From contig JACTAT010000016.1 in assembly GCA_014526335.1 (NCBI GenBank), positions 5,321,172-5,385,171 on the forward strand: 64,000 nucleotides of DNA. Direction: 5' to 3'. The notes under the pieces are model-generated. The model made no database searches. It worked only from the letters and a program-made list of their open reading frames with translations, and had not been told where the DNA came from. The position numbers and the translations under genes were made by a program. Numbering within the stretch: position 1 is the first letter of the stretch; each line of letters opens with the position of its first letter. The stretch comes from Chrysaora quinquecirrha. Taxonomy: Eukaryota > Cnidaria > Scyphozoa > Semaeostomeae > Pelagiidae. Below are positions 1 to 11,559 of this stretch, in pieces.

Positions 1-1762
1 TGGCAGAAAAGGGTAATTTCGAGTGCTTATTTCGAATCTGCAATTTATTTTTCAAAATTTTTAAGTTTTGGGGTCGAATGGGGGCAAATTAGGTGAATGT
101 GGGCATCGAAATGAAAGTGATACGATTTTTTTCTGAAAATTAACAGGAAGGGGTAATTTCGGGTGCTGATTTCGAATCTAGAAATTATTTTTTAAATTTT
201 CTAACTTTGGGGGGTCGATTGGGGGGCAAATAAGGCAAATAAGGTGAATCGGGGCAGAAAAATGAAAGCTGTGAGATTTTGCTGGAAATTGACAGAAAGG
301 GGTAATTTGGAATGCTCATTTCGAATCTGAAGTCTATTTTTCAAAAGTTTTTAAGTTTGATGGTCGAACATGGACAAAATGGCGGCAAATCAGGTAAATG
401 CGGGGCAGAAAAATGATAGTTATGCAATTCGCTGAAAACTGGCAGAAAGGGACAGGGAGCTGCTTGATTTTAACTCAACTATATTCGAGTGCCCCTTTAA
501 GCTTTCAAGCAGTAGAACTTCTTTGCTGAATTCTTTCTCGTGAGAAACAGCATCGTGCGGCCTTTTCAAAATAAAATTTTCTTTTCTTCCTTTAATATCT
601 GCACAAGAAACTAATCCAAATGCCCCTGAACCAATCTGATTTGTTATTTTGAAATCATGCCAGCCATAGAGCTTGATATTTTCAAGACGGCTTTTTACGT
701 TGGCTTTCGGTTTCGGAAGACTGGCAAATTTTGCAAACGCCATTGCAGATATGTACGCTGACTTTGTTTTTGCATCCCGTAAAAAACTCAGCTTGATTTA
801 AATGAAAGGAAAAGATACATGGGAGGTTCATAAACGCCGTGCTGTCTCGGAGGGGCGGGATGTTTCCTATCAATCACGAAAAGCCTCATACAAACACATC
901 ACATAGCCAACAAAGAAGCTTTTAGCAATATTTTAGTTTCAGTTTGTTATAGTTTAGTTTGTTATAGTTTGTTTTGGTATTATTATAGTTGGTTCCGACT
1001 GTTACCTTTCTCTTCAGTAGACAAATTAATGGGGATTGGGAGTCAGCTATATTTCTAATGATTCATGTTACTAACTTTCTATGAAGCCTGGATGCTATCC
1101 AAGTAACACTTTACGGCAAATTCAATACTTTCACAGCCATACGATCTTCAGTTTTATTAATTGGGTAATTAAGATAAGAATATCTGATCCTTCGCTTTCT
1201 ACAGCTTGTTTGTTTCTTGCCTTAGCAAAATCAAAAAAGTGAAACAAACGGTGTTTTCCAAATTCATAGCGTAATTCGGGGCAAAACGAGTCACAACTTA
1301 AGAAAAATCTAAATGAAATCTCGAAAATCAAATTAATGAATTGTTTTCTTTATGTAACAAGCATAATATGTAGCATCCCTTCCAATGAAATATTATGGAA
1401 TTTGGAAATATCAATAAATACAATTACCCCCTTCTGTCAATTTCCAGCGAAATCTCACAGCTTTCATTTTTCTGCCCCGATTCACCTTATTTGCCTTATT
1501 TGCCCCCCAATCGACCCCCCAAAGTTAGAAAATTTAAAAAATAATTTCTAGATTCGAAATCAGCACCCGAAATTACCCCTTCCTGTTAATTTTCAGAAAA
1601 AAATCGTATCACTTTCATTTCGATGCCCACATTCACCTAATTTGCCCCCATTCGACCCCAAAACTTAAAAATTTTGAAAAATAAATTGCAGATTCGAAAT
1701 AAGCACTTGAAATTACCCTTTTCTGCCAATTTTCAGTAACATCGAACAACTTTCATTTTTCA
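1..1762. mobile_element. Long-inverted-repeat element with captured kinase fragment
   Basis: The left arm (1 to about 455) consists of three direct units of about 142-145 bp, each opening with a form of CAGAAAGGGGTAATTT. The right arm (about 1422-1762) carries the reverse complement of the first two units plus part of another. Pairing is close, for example TTCGAATCTAGAAATTATTT near 169 against its complement near 1541. The right arm extends about 35 bp past the point matching base 1, so the left terminus probably lies just outside the window and no target duplication can be read. Bases 780-1420 hold no recognisable gene. No transposase is visible. Inference: a non-autonomous DNA transposon that picked up host sequence. 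Confidence 0.7.
465..743 (-). pseudogene. Protein-kinase N-lobe fragment
   Basis: Translation on minus from the ATG at 743 gives the start of a protein-kinase domain: a glycine-rich loop (GSGAFGLV), a VAIK-type lysine in FILKR, and a helix-C region with acidic residues followed by GHSNIVEL. This is the ATP-binding lobe only. The HRD and DFG motifs and the whole C-lobe are absent, because the frame runs into the repeat arm after about residue 90 and ends at 420 in low-complexity Ser/Leu. The family is eukaryotic Ser/Thr or Tyr kinase; the subfamily is not resolved. It lies between the two arms of the inverted-repeat element, so I read it as a captured exon, not a working gene. An alternative is a true first exon that continues elsewhere. 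Confidence 0.6.
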
Positions 1763-1870
1763 CCCAATTTTTGCTCTTGTGGACCACAAAGACGATGAAG
1801 ACGATGGACCACAAAGACGGAAAGGGTGCTAACATCAATGGCAATTTCCACCTTAAAATCTACAATCTGC

Positions 1871-2055
1871 AAGATTCCCCCTTTTACAGATTCCCCCTTT
1901 TACAGATTCCCCGGGGAATCGGGGAATGCAAAGACGATTTGTTGTCATTCCCCCTTTTACAGATTGGGAAAAGGGGGAATATGACGTCATATTCCCTGAT
2001 TCCCCGTTCCCCGATTCCCCGTTCCCCGATTCCTCGTTCCCCCTTTTACAGATAG
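1871..2055. repeat. Minisatellite of CCCCTTTTACAGATT and GATTCCCCGTTCCCC units
   Basis: Short direct and inverted copies of CCCCCTTTTACAGATT alternate with runs of GATTCCCCGTTCCCC. The block is imperfect and partly self-complementary (CCCCGGGGAATCGGGG near 1910). Proteins read from it on either strand are repeat artefacts. Confidence 0.7.
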
Positions 2056-2059
2056 CCAA

Positions 2060-2349
2060 GGACTAATACAAAGATTTCCTGCATACGTGGTATTAACGAC
2101 GTCTAATACAAAAGCCGGTAAAACGTGAAACGACTGAGTACTAGGTGACGAACAGAGATTAGTGCTAAGTTACGTTATGCTACGTCCATAAGAAAATACT
2201 TGCGAATGAATGAAACTAAGAAAAACTTAAAGGCCTAAAAACTAACAGTATCACATGTGTAATAAAATTAAAAGTTAGGTTGAAAGTCAGATTGTTATGG
2301 AAAATTCCCTGCCTAGAAGCAATTAAGGCAGACCACAAAAAATTCATCA
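2060..2349. other. Short non-coding spacer; nothing recognised
   Basis: AT-rich, with no frame above 60 codons. The similar stretches at 3850-4330 and 4770-5440 also lack features, apart from the 35-bp repeat copy at 3974-4009. Confidence 0.5.
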
Positions 2350-2482
2350 AATGGTCCCAGGTCCCATATTTACAGTCCCGGGTACCCATGGTCCCACCTT
2401 AATGGTCCCAGTTTAATGGTCCCACCTTTAATGGTCTCGGGTCCCATGGTCCCAGCTGATGGTCCCGGGTCCCACTTTTCTG
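2350..2482. repeat. ATGGTCCC minisatellite
   Basis: The block has at least nine degenerate copies of a unit built on ATGGTCCC, with variable spacers (AGGTCCC, ACCTTTA, CGGGTCCC). It has no coding potential. A similar GGTCCCACC motif dominates the larger minisatellite at 13850-14215. Confidence 0.75.
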
Positions 2483-2763
2483 GTATGCCCAATTAACCCA
2501 AACCACAATACTGACAATTCTGTACTTTCCCTTTGGTGAAATTCGCTTTCGCGTCGTGTCTCGTCGTGGTGCACTGGAATTTGAATCAAAAAAAGGTTTT
2601 AAGATTGGTTTTAAGTCATTCTCTCAACTTTGTTCTCGTTATAAGATCAAATTATTTCACGAGGACTGGATTTTTTCCAGTTGTAAAGGTATCTCTTTTA
2701 AATGTTTTCTTCGATCTTTTTCCAGAACAACTAGTCTAGAAGTTTGATCATAGACACAACATA

Positions 2764-3843
2764 CACTTAGGGTACAAAAGTATTGCAACGCTTGACCTAA
2801 AATGGCGGCCAACAGTAGCCGTAGGCCCAACAACACAAAATTTACATAGCAAAGCCATGGCGGCTCGGGGGCTTCGCCCAACTTGATTTAAGCGGGAAAA
2901 TGTTCACAATTTCATTGACTTTTATTGAGAAGAAAAGTTAAACGATTTATTTGTTGCTTCTTGTGGAAAATAATAAAAAACTTTGAAGCAGTGCCTTCCA
3001 GAATTTGAGCGAAATATTTCAAGAGTTGTCTTGATAAAAAGCAATAAACATAACTACTTTTTTGACCGTTGATTCAAAGTTTTTTCGTTATTCAAAGCAA
3101 AATAGCTGAAACTTTTGTTCCACGTTAAAGTTTTTACTGAGAAAAGTAGTTTTCACAAATAAAACAGAGATTATTTTGTGGACAACAATTTCAGGTGAGT
3201 GACTTTTGTTTAGGCCCAAAAAGGGTACTTTTTGTAAATTTGCAAATTCTTCTCTATTAACCAAAGAATTTGCTTCAAAATTAATTTGCAATATTTTAGG
3301 ATAACCACAGTTTTGAAATATGTGAATGAAATTGTCCATAAAAATTTCTGAAGACCCCTTCAAGTGCAAAATTTATTTTCGCATCAAAACAACAAATTCA
3401 AAAGTTACTCACCTAAAATCTTTATCAATATTTCAACCCCCAAATTCTTCTCTAACTGTACACTTTGAGCGAAAATTTAAATCGTAATTACAGGTTTTGA
3501 ACTATTTTGTCTCGAAACATCACGAAACTTTGTAACAAAAGTCACAATAAGTGGTTCATACATCGCTGTTTTTCAAGACAACTCTTGAAATATTTTCCAG
3601 AAAATTTGGAAGGCATTGCTTCAAGGTTTTTGACTACTTTTCATCCCAAATGCGAAACAAATCGTTTAACTTTTATTCTAACTGAAAGTCAATGAAATTG
3701 TGAACATTTTCCCGCCTAAATCAAGTTGGGCGAAGCCCCCGAGCCGCCATGGCTTTGTTATGTAAATTTTGTGTTGTTGGGCCTACGGCTAATGTTGGCC
3801 GCCATTTTAGGTCAAGCGTTGCAATACTTTTGTACCCTAAGTG
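2764..3843. mobile_element. Non-autonomous TA-flanked transposon (mariner-like) with long TIRs
   Basis: The ends are perfect inverted repeats starting CACTTAGGGTACAAAAGTAT and are flanked by TA at 2762-2763 and 3844-3845. The inverted arms extend about 270 bp inward, covering the GCGAAGCCCCCGAGCCGCC box and the ATTTCAAGAGTTGTCTTG box. TA target duplication is the hallmark of the Tc1/mariner superfamily. The interior has no transposase; the longest frame (3088-3369, minus) has no recognisable domain. A 35-bp direct repeat of host sequence lies outside each end (2678-2712 and 3974-4009). Confidence 0.85.
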
Positions 3844-4340
3844 TAGATAGGCCCATGCTCATTTAACTTCCGTGTTTGGTGTGGTGAACGTTCTGGTATC
3901 ATTTCGTGTGAATTTTGAGAAATTGCTTGCGCACAAGCTTTATATCTGTTTACTTTGAGGACAGACTTCTAATCAGTTGTAAAGGTATCTCTTTTCAATG
4001 TTTTCTTCCATGCTTAGCGGAACAGAGGAGCCAAATGACAGACAGAGGCTTCTACTTCTTCATGCAATAGTCAAATAATGTGATAGGTTGATCTCTGGCC
4101 TTAAGTCTTTTAAGTCTTAAGTTTCACCTTAGATTGTCATTGATAGATAGCTAGATGTCTTTTAGTATCCAAGTTTTATCAAGTAATTTAATAGAACCCT
4201 GAATTCTCCACCATTTTATTATTGGGATCCTTCGTAGCATTAGGATCATTGTTGCTTTTGTTTTATGTGAGCGCAGAGAACATCCACGGAGTCAGCCAAC
4301 GTTTGAGAGAAGATTCTCTATCATGTCTGATCAACTGACT

Positions 4341-4757
4341 CAGGGTTTTTTTTAACATGCAGTTAGCAGTTCTACACAAAATGTGCAGTTCTAAATAATT
4401 TTATGCAGTTCAGAAAGATAAATTGTGCAGTTGAAAAACAGGCATACAGCATATTTCAAATTTTTTTAAGTACTTGTTACCCTATGTATACCAAAATGAA
4501 GAACGGTATATCTTTTGCTTCAGGAACGGTATATCTTTTGCTTCAGTCAACAAAATGGCCTGGTCTCATACTTAGATTTTGCCATTTCCAATCGCAGAAT
4601 GACCACAAGCGATTCTAGACCCATAAAATTAAACATTTTTTTGGAGAGTATGCCTATACCTCCTATCTGAGTTATATTTATGTCAAACTTCGTAAATTCA
4701 GCTTTCTTCACCAATGATAATGTGCAGTTCTCAATTTTTCTTAAAAAAAAACCCTGA
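4341..4757. mobile_element. hAT-like miniature element
   Basis: The ends are short inverted repeats, CAGGGTTTTTTTTAA at left and its complement at right. The flanks AACTGACT (4333-4340) and AACTGGCT (4758-4765) look like an 8-bp target duplication with one change, which suits the hAT superfamily. The interior repeats the motif TGCAGTTCT and carries a perfect 23-bp tandem duplication at 4501-4546. No transposase is present. Confidence 0.6.
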
Positions 4758-5449
4758 AACTGGCTTAACATTAGACTTTAAATTGACTGACTTCGTAGTG
4801 ACTGGTTATTTACAAGAGTATTTATGAGTGACATGATTTATTGCACAGATAGAAGCTTTTGATGTAACTACGTTCTTACAGAAAGTTCTAGTTATTATGA
4901 CGTACAAGTACTTAAGTAAATAAATAGAAGGCAAAGTAAGTTTCATAACGTTCAAGAAGACACACTCATTGCTGTCAGTTCCTCCTCACTCCATTCATTC
5001 CCGTTCATTATGCGGTATAGTGCCCAGTCCTGTTTGATAATAATCACTATTCTGGCCTGTAGTCCTGAAATATGGTTTTAGAAAAGCTCCTCTGAATCTC
5101 AATTCAAGCTGGCTGACAGGATTCTTGGATGTTCAAGGGTTAGGGTCGGATTAGGGCTAGTTTTTAAGGGCCTTTGAAGTATACCTCATCTGTTCGAATA
5201 AATAGATATTTTGTTGTTTATCGTTAAATTTTCCAAGACATCCTATTAGGGGTGATGAGCCCCCTCCCTTATGGCCTAGGATTTTATTATATAAATTGAA
5301 AGGATGTATTAAAAATAGAATAAAGTGGGAATTCATTTTTGAGTTTATTTCCTAGTTTACATGCTTTTTTTACACTTGGCTTTGATCTGACTGTTTCTTA
5401 ATTTTGAAGCAACTTTTACCAGCTAATGGCACCCATGACCCTTCTCAAA

Positions 5450-6602
5450 GGGATGGTATAATTTAAGATTCAAGATCCAAGATTCAAGATCCAAGATCCA
5501 AGGAATTAAGATCCAAGATATTAAGATACACGCTTTTTTTTTATAAGGAACCACTTTATAAGGAACCTACATGTAGAAGGCCCGAAAATTTAAAGAACTT
5601 ATACTACTAAAGAGAAAATCATTAAGGAACTTTTCAATGTTGAATGCTTTTATCACTGCAAATATACAAAAGTTAGGAAGCTGGTTCCATTCCTTTGCAG
5701 TCGAAAACCACATAAATTGTACGTGAAGCATGTATCCAATGTTTCTTTGAGTAGTCTCAAGCTTTGCTCACATGCAAATGTATCTCTTTTATTGTTAAGA
5801 CCACTGTTTGTGCAGTTAAAATTAAGGAACTATTAAGGAACTTTTGGAACTACAATTGCCTCAAAAGAGGTCCAAAAATAAGGAACTTTAAGAACTAGGC
5901 CTTGAGGTAGGTTCCTTATAAAAAAAAAGCGTGTACGAGAAATTAAGATGTGAGATATTAAGATCCGAGATATTAAGATGCAAGAAATTAAGATCCCCAG
6001 AAATCAAGGTCCGAGAAATTAAGGTCCAACATATTAAGATCTGAGAAATTAAGATTAATGACCGAACTTTTCTTTATTCGTTATCTGACAAAAAAACAGT
6101 ACTACGTACATAGTATAAACTGCCAAATTTGAGACTGGCTAAAAAAACAAACAAAGTTCAGTTAAAAGTACAGTTAATTCATGTTGTCTATTTCATAAGT
6201 ATAATTTTAGTATGTTTGTTTGTAAGTATAATTCCGTAAGTATAATGTTAGTTTGTTTTCTATTTTTAAACAATCTCAATTTAAGCAGCCAAATTTGGGG
6301 ATTGTTTAAAAATAGAAAATAAACAAATTTAAGCTAAAAGTACAGCGACTTCTCAGATCTTAATATCTCACATCTTAATTTCATGTTGTCTATTCCATAA
6401 GTAATATAATTTTGGTTTTTTTTTATTTTAAACAATTCTAAAATTTGGTGGTTTATACTTATCAACCGCCAATTATTGGATCTTAATTTCTCGGATCTTA
6501 CTATCTTGGATCTTAATTTCTCGGATCTTAATTTCTCAAATCTTTATTTCTTGGATCTTGGATCTTGAATCTATGATCTTGAATCTTAAATTATACCATC
6601 CC
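5450..6602. mobile_element. Mutator-like non-autonomous element with 9-bp TSD
   Basis: The terminal inverted repeat GGATGGTATAATTTAAGATT occurs at 5451 and its complement ends at about 6600. The perfect 9-bp direct repeat CTTCTCAAA flanks the element (5441-5449 and 6603-6611). A 9-bp duplication is typical of MULE elements. Subterminal regions are packed with degenerate repeats of GATCTTAATTTCTC and its complement. No transposase frame was seen. The element is interrupted by a second transposon at 5529-5933. Confidence 0.75.
5529..5933. mobile_element. TA-flanked MITE, family copy 1 (nested)
   Basis: The inverted ends are CACGC followed by a T-run and ATAAGGAACC. TA flanks both sides (5527-5528 and 5934-5935). 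Length is 405 bp with no coding capacity. It sits inside the subterminal repeats of the Mutator-like element, so it inserted later. Related copies lie at 12297-12655 and 33918-34298. Confidence 0.85.
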
Positions 6603-7624
6603 CTTCTCAAAAACGTTTAATCTGCATTTCTGGGCAAATTGGTGAAATTTTCTTGTACGTTATATAGTTTTGGAGATAGCAAACAAATTGTAACCCAAAT
6701 TTCAGCAAAGTATTTCTTATACAGGCTGTTTTTAGAAAAAAAAACGTGTACATCCTTTCATTTTGAAATTTATTTGAGATGTAATCATTTAGGATTGGCT
6801 TCAGTGATGCTTAACTAATTGAATGAAATACTACAAACAGCAACCATGTTTTGGAAAATCATATAGATGTTACTCAACCTGTTCTCATGATTCTGTAGCA
6901 AATAATGGCTGGAAAAGTGGTCCGAGAATTGGCAGACTAACAAGGCTGTTTAGTTGGTAAGTCTCAAACTACCTCATTTGTAGAACAAATCATCTTGAGA
7001 CCTACATTTTTCTAATTTGGAAATAAGCTTCTTATAATTGGAGAAAGACATGAGTCAGGATAATCAAGTAGAAACCAAATCAGTTTTTCATAAAGTAGGT
7101 ATCGAACAGTATAAAAAGTTTGAGGGACCTCCTAGGTTCAGACAACAAATTTTTTGGGACTGTCTGTAAAACAGGGACTAAGAGGCCATGATCAAAAGAA
7201 GAATAATGTTCCATGGTCTCTTTGTGTGTGATTTTCATTATATAATTTTAAGTTATAAACAAAGATAAAGACAAGTCCATTGTTCTCTTTTGCTTCACAG
7301 TGTGCAGTTGACATCTTTCAAACACAGGGCAGAAAAGTGCTGTTGCAATAAAATTATCCAAGCAAAATTGGTGCTATTTTTGGTTTTCAACCATTAAAGC
7401 ATTAGCTATTGTGGCTTTTTTCTAATATTTTTAAAATGCCCAAGTTTTAAGCCCTTGGTAAACAATGCAAACTTTAATTGTTGCATGATCGATATCGCAC
7501 GTTGTTGCATCCATTCACAGCATATTGCATCATGTTTGAAAACAGCCAAAACTGTTACATTGTTTAACATAATGTTGCAATGTTGAATGGCTAATTATAT
7601 TCAGCGCAATGGATACTTTCACAA

Positions 7625-7945
7625 TCCGTGATATTCACCGCAGTAAGTGATATCTCAGGCATAATAAGTGATATTCTGTGCAATAAGTGATGTTGCGGGG
7701 CCATAAGTAATATTTGGCGTAATAAGTGATATTCAGAAAAATAAGGTACATTTGACACAAAAGATATTCGGGGCCGTAAGTCATATTCAGCACAAGTGAT
7801 TTAAGCATAATAAGTGATATTCTGCACAATAAGTGATATTCAGGTCCATGAGTGATACTCCGAGCAACACAATAATGATATTTGGCGCAAAAAGTGATAT
7901 TTGGTGTAATAATTGAGATTTGGTACAATAAGTGATCTTCAATAT
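7625..7945. repeat. AATAAGTGATATTC minisatellite
   Basis: About a dozen degenerate units of 22-28 bp are built on CAATAAGTGATATTCNG. The 97-residue frame read on minus across it is a repeat product, rich in YH and LL steps, and is not a gene. Confidence 0.85.
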
Positions 7946-8054
7946 TTTTAAGTCATGTTGCGATACCTCACAAGCTGCAAAGTCAATGAACTATCCGATG
8001 GCAAACGTTAGAGCATTCCTTGTAGTATCTTGAGTACAACAAGTAGGCCCGTTT

Positions 8055-8860
8055 TTACAATTTCTTAGAAAACTAGGTTTTTCTGATAAACTGGGCTTTT
8101 CTGCAGATAAATTGGGCTCTTCTGAAAAACCGAGTTTTTTTAACAGAAAAACCAAGTTTTTCTTATAAACTCAGTTTTTCTAGTGAAAAACCGAGTTTTT
8201 CAGAAAAACTAGGTTTTCCAGATAAACAAGGTTTTATAGAAAAACTTGGTTTTCCAGAATATTCGAGTATTTCAGACAAACTCAGTTTATCTGATTTCGG
8301 TGACTTCCTAGCGAAAAACGAATATCGATGCCGACGGTGGCCAACAATTTAGACATTGTAATTCTTTGTAAAATTTCGCGAAATTTGACTTTATATAGCG
8401 AGATTGAAAAGTGTTTCCTTCTATATATTTAGTTCCTTAGTTCATACTTTGTTTCCATTCGTTTCCCCACAACACAACACTAGTTTGTTTCTCCGAAAGA
8501 TCTCTAAAAGTTCGCCACAAAACGAGGTTCTTTCGGCAATTTAAAAACTGAAAGAAACAAACATTTCTGCAGCTTCAAGTGTGCAGGGTAGTACGACTGA
8601 TTTTGAAACTCTGTTATCTGATGCAATTTCAAACATACTATCAGACATCTGCAAATTACACCAAAATCATATTAACTGAGTTTTTCTGAAGTGCTCCATT
8701 ATCTCGAAATTATATTTTCTTATTGTCGATCTTCTTTTGCATAGACTGTTGTGGTCGCTAAGAAATCACCAAATTCATATTACCTGAGTTTTTCTGAAGT
8801 GCTCCATTATCTCAGGAAAAATAGCTTTATCTGACAAACCTGGTTTTGAGCTGAGATCTT
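8055..8860. repeat. GAGTTTTTCTG-rich repeat cluster, probable decayed DNA element
   Basis: From 8055 to 8290 there are roughly ten direct and inverted copies of a motif like CCGAGTTTTTCTGATAAAC. A diverged 38-bp direct repeat (CTGAGTTTTTCTGAAGTGCT core) recurs at about 8676 and 8785, and the block closes near 8850 with TTTATCTGACAAACCTGGTTT. The arrangement of subterminal repeats at both ends suggests a non-autonomous transposon about 0.8 kb long. Exact termini and a target duplication were not resolved. Confidence 0.45.
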
Positions 8861-9675
8861 AAAAGTGTGAGTTGTGAGTTGGATCAGTGGAAATTTCATA
8901 TGCAATCTGCGTTACCTAAAATATAAAAGATTACTTTCCACAACATCACAGGTCAGAAGAAAATGCTATGACGCTTGGCCTAGTGATTGACCCTACGATA
9001 ATATAGGAAAATGGCAAGATGCAAAGAAATGATTTTTCAGCAGCGACATACTTATTCAATCGACTTGCTGGTATTTGAATGCAATTTGTGTGGATTTACC
9101 TATTTCATGGACTCCGAAACAGTGCGATCAGACCAACGGTAGGCCTGGCCTGTAAATGCTGCCAAAACTTGGACCATGCTTCTTTTTCTGGCAGTTGCCT
9201 TAGACAAAATTAGGAATCTAAACAAGAACCTCTCTTTAGATAAGGCTGTATCCAAAAATAAGGTTGTTATGTGCAGGTTTTTACTGTAATAGTTTCTGAG
9301 GTTAATTTGACACGAATATTTGCAAAACAGATCAGCAAAAGATTACGCTACAAGCAGCTATACCCAACTGGCAATTTCCGACTTAAAACTCACATTTCTC
9401 ACCTTCCAGTGGAACTCGAAACTTGCATATTAGATGCAGCTCGCAACTCGCGCAATTACTCAATTGTTTGTGCATGGAAATTCTTAATTCCCTTTGCTGT
9501 ACAGCTCACCAAGAATGCCCTTCAAATAGATCACTTTTGCGGCCAGAAATTGCCTTTTCGTGTTTTTTTGGTGAATAGAAAAACTCGTAGAAATAGATGA
9601 CAAAGTTTTGAGAACTAATTCTTAAGAAAATGTTGATGATTAACCACGCTTAATGATTTGTTTTTGCTTCCACAG

Positions 9676-10286
9676 AGATTTAAAGATTGAAATGAGTCTA
9701 ACTCAAGAACAAGAGAACTTTGTAAAGCTTAGTAGACTAATATTAGACGTTGTGCCGACGTACCTGAGGCAGTATTTTGAGCAGAAATGGAATGCAAAGT
9801 ACCCTCAAAATAAATGGGATGGCACATGTCAAAGTGGCCAGTTTCTCTTGAATCAAATTCCACCACAGGTCCGGAATAATTCACGCAATAGGCAATACTT
9901 GATCAACCTAGGAAATGGAGACGCAAGTGACTGGGATCCAACAACTCTGTTCTTTGTTCTATTGTTTTCTGATTTACAGCTTATTACACCTTGTCGTGTT
10001 AAGGCAAAAAGAATTTCCCCTTTGTTGGACAGTGAGTATGTTGACCACCTGAGGGAGATTCGAAATGAATTCTTTGCACATCCTAAGAATGCATCAGTTT
10101 CATCTGTGGACTTCCAGACAGTTATTGCGAAACTGAAGAATGTTTGTACCTTGTTTGGATCAAACTACACACAAGAAGTTGAAAAAATTGAACAATCAAC
10201 CGTGCAGAATGAATTGAGTCAGCGACTTAAAGAAGTTTTAAAGACCCAGAAGACATTTAATGTAGAATTCAACGAATGGCTTCAAG
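9676..10286 (+). CDS. Exon 1: DZIP3/hRUL138-type HEPN domain
   Basis: The exon begins after a good acceptor (pyrimidine tract then CCACAG at 9675) and ends at the donor AAG|GTTTGT (10286/10287). I chose the ATG at 9692, because the frame opens there with MSLTQEQENFVKLSR, the usual N-terminus of this domain, and an upstream in-frame ATG at 9653 lies in the intron. It gives 198 complete codons. Visible signatures are LRQYFEQKWN (residues 25-34), a WDPTTLFFVLLFS core (81-93) and the HEPN R-x5-H motif in REIRNEFFAH (R124, H130), followed by an amphipathic helix. R-x4-6-H is the catalytic motif of HEPN RNases. The motif looks intact, so nuclease activity is plausible but unproven. The exon ends in phase 1. 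Confidence 0.8.
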
Positions 10287-10439
10287 GTTTGTGTTTCAAT
10301 CTGCTTTCCTTGTTTGTCTTGAAAGATTCACATCGCATTTGTAGATGACAGTAAATTTATGTAAAGTAAAGAAAGCCCTTTTACGGCTTACTTCAGCAGA
10401 ATTTCTGTCTTTGTGTTTATTGTATGTTTTTATTTGTAG

Positions 10440-10481
10440 AAGCAAAGGAAGAACTCACAGACATCAAAGTAACAGTAAAAG
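10440..10481 (+). CDS. Exon 2: 42-nt coiled-coil micro-exon
   Basis: The exon lies between the acceptor TTTATTTGTAG and the donor GTTAGT. It is exactly 42 nt, phase 1 to phase 1, and adds 14 residues (EAKEELTDIKVTVK). It is alternately charged and hydrophobic like a heptad pair, and it resembles exons 3-5 (consensus K-E-I/V-K-T-A-V-K/Q). It is too short to call alone; the support is the shared phase, length and sequence pattern of the set. Confidence 0.65.
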
Positions 10482-10736
10482 GTTAGTTCAATCCAATAAC
10501 ATTTTGTGTTCTCGCTACTTGCCCAAAGCGATGTTAAAATTTTTTGGTTTGATCTGTGTGCTTACATCTTACATTTAGCATTCTAGAAAATTTCTAGAAA
10601 ATTAGAAAATTTGGCTTATTGTAATGAATGGAACGAAACCAAACAAAACGCAATACAGCGAAATATTGCATAACGATATGAATTGATGCGAATACTGCGA
10701 AATAGGAAAAGGAGGAACCAATTAAACTTATTTATT

Positions 10737-11292
10737 GCAATAACTCTAATTTAGGCTCACAAAAAGTGATAATCAACGAAATGATGTGATCAATTTGCCC
10801 CACTCCTTCAAATTTATTTTTCTTTGATATGACAACATAGTCTTACTTGTTTTTCACATATCCAATAGGAAGAATATGAAAAGAACCGCACATTTCACAA
10901 TTTATTCCAGTAACTCAAATTTAGGCCCAGAAAAAGTGATAATCAACGAAATGATGTGATCAATTTGCCCCACTCCTTCAAATTTGTTTTTCTTTGATAT
11001 GACAACATAGTCTTACTTGTTTTTCACATATCCAATAGGAAGAATATGAAAAGAACCTCACATTTCACAATTTATTGCAGTAACTCAAATTTAGGCCCAC
11101 AAAAAGTGATATTTAACGAAATGATGTGATCAATTTGCCCCACTCCTTCAAATTTGTCTTTCTTTGATATGACAACATAGTCCTACTTGTTTTTCACATA
11201 TCCAATAGGAAGAATATGAAAAGAACCTCACATTTCACAATTTATTGCAGTAACTCAAATTTAGGCCCACAAAAAGTGATAATCGACGAAAT
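10737..11292. repeat. 170-bp tandem satellite, about 3.3 copies
   Basis: The landmark TAACTC(T/A)AATTTAGGC recurs at 10741, 10911, 11081 and 11251, exactly 170 bp apart. Copies differ at only a few positions over 170 bp (for example the GCTCAC, GCCCAG and GCCCAC variants), so the array looks recent. It lies in the second intron of the HEPN-NACHT gene and has no coding capacity. Confidence 0.95.
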
Positions 11293-11559
11293 TTAGCTTT
11301 TATGAACGTTGTTTTTGTTATGGCCATTCAACAAGAATTTCCGACAAGGGTCTCTGAAGTGTCTTAAAGAAGATATATAAGGAATTAGTGGGTGTAGGCC
11401 ACTTCTCTGTAAAAATGCAATATATTGAAATTAAAGCTTCACAACCCAGAACTCTACAATTGCTGCAAAAATAGTCTTTATCAGCCCGTGTCTGGTTCAC
11501 AATGATTCAGTTGATAATATGATGTTTTACCCCCTTTATGCTTTACATCCCCCCCGAAC

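Larger units (their letters stand above)
6612..9675. other. Upstream flank of the HEPN-NACHT gene
   Basis: Outside the two repeat clusters this holds no recognised gene. A 109-codon frame at 9271-9600 has an ordinary composition but no family match and no splice link to exon 1 that I could show. No TATA box or other promoter element was reliable. Confidence 0.5.

Noticed and set aside
7635..7928. 97-codon minus frame
   Set aside because: Translation of the AATAAGTGATATTC minisatellite.
7635..8290. Possible CRISPR-like array of regular repeats
   Set aside because: Eukaryotic context, degenerate units, no constant-length spacers: ordinary minisatellite or subterminal repeats.
9271..9600. 109-codon + frame just upstream of the HEPN exon
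   Set aside because: No recognisable domain, no splice signal linking it in frame to exon 1, and the HEPN exon has its own typical start.
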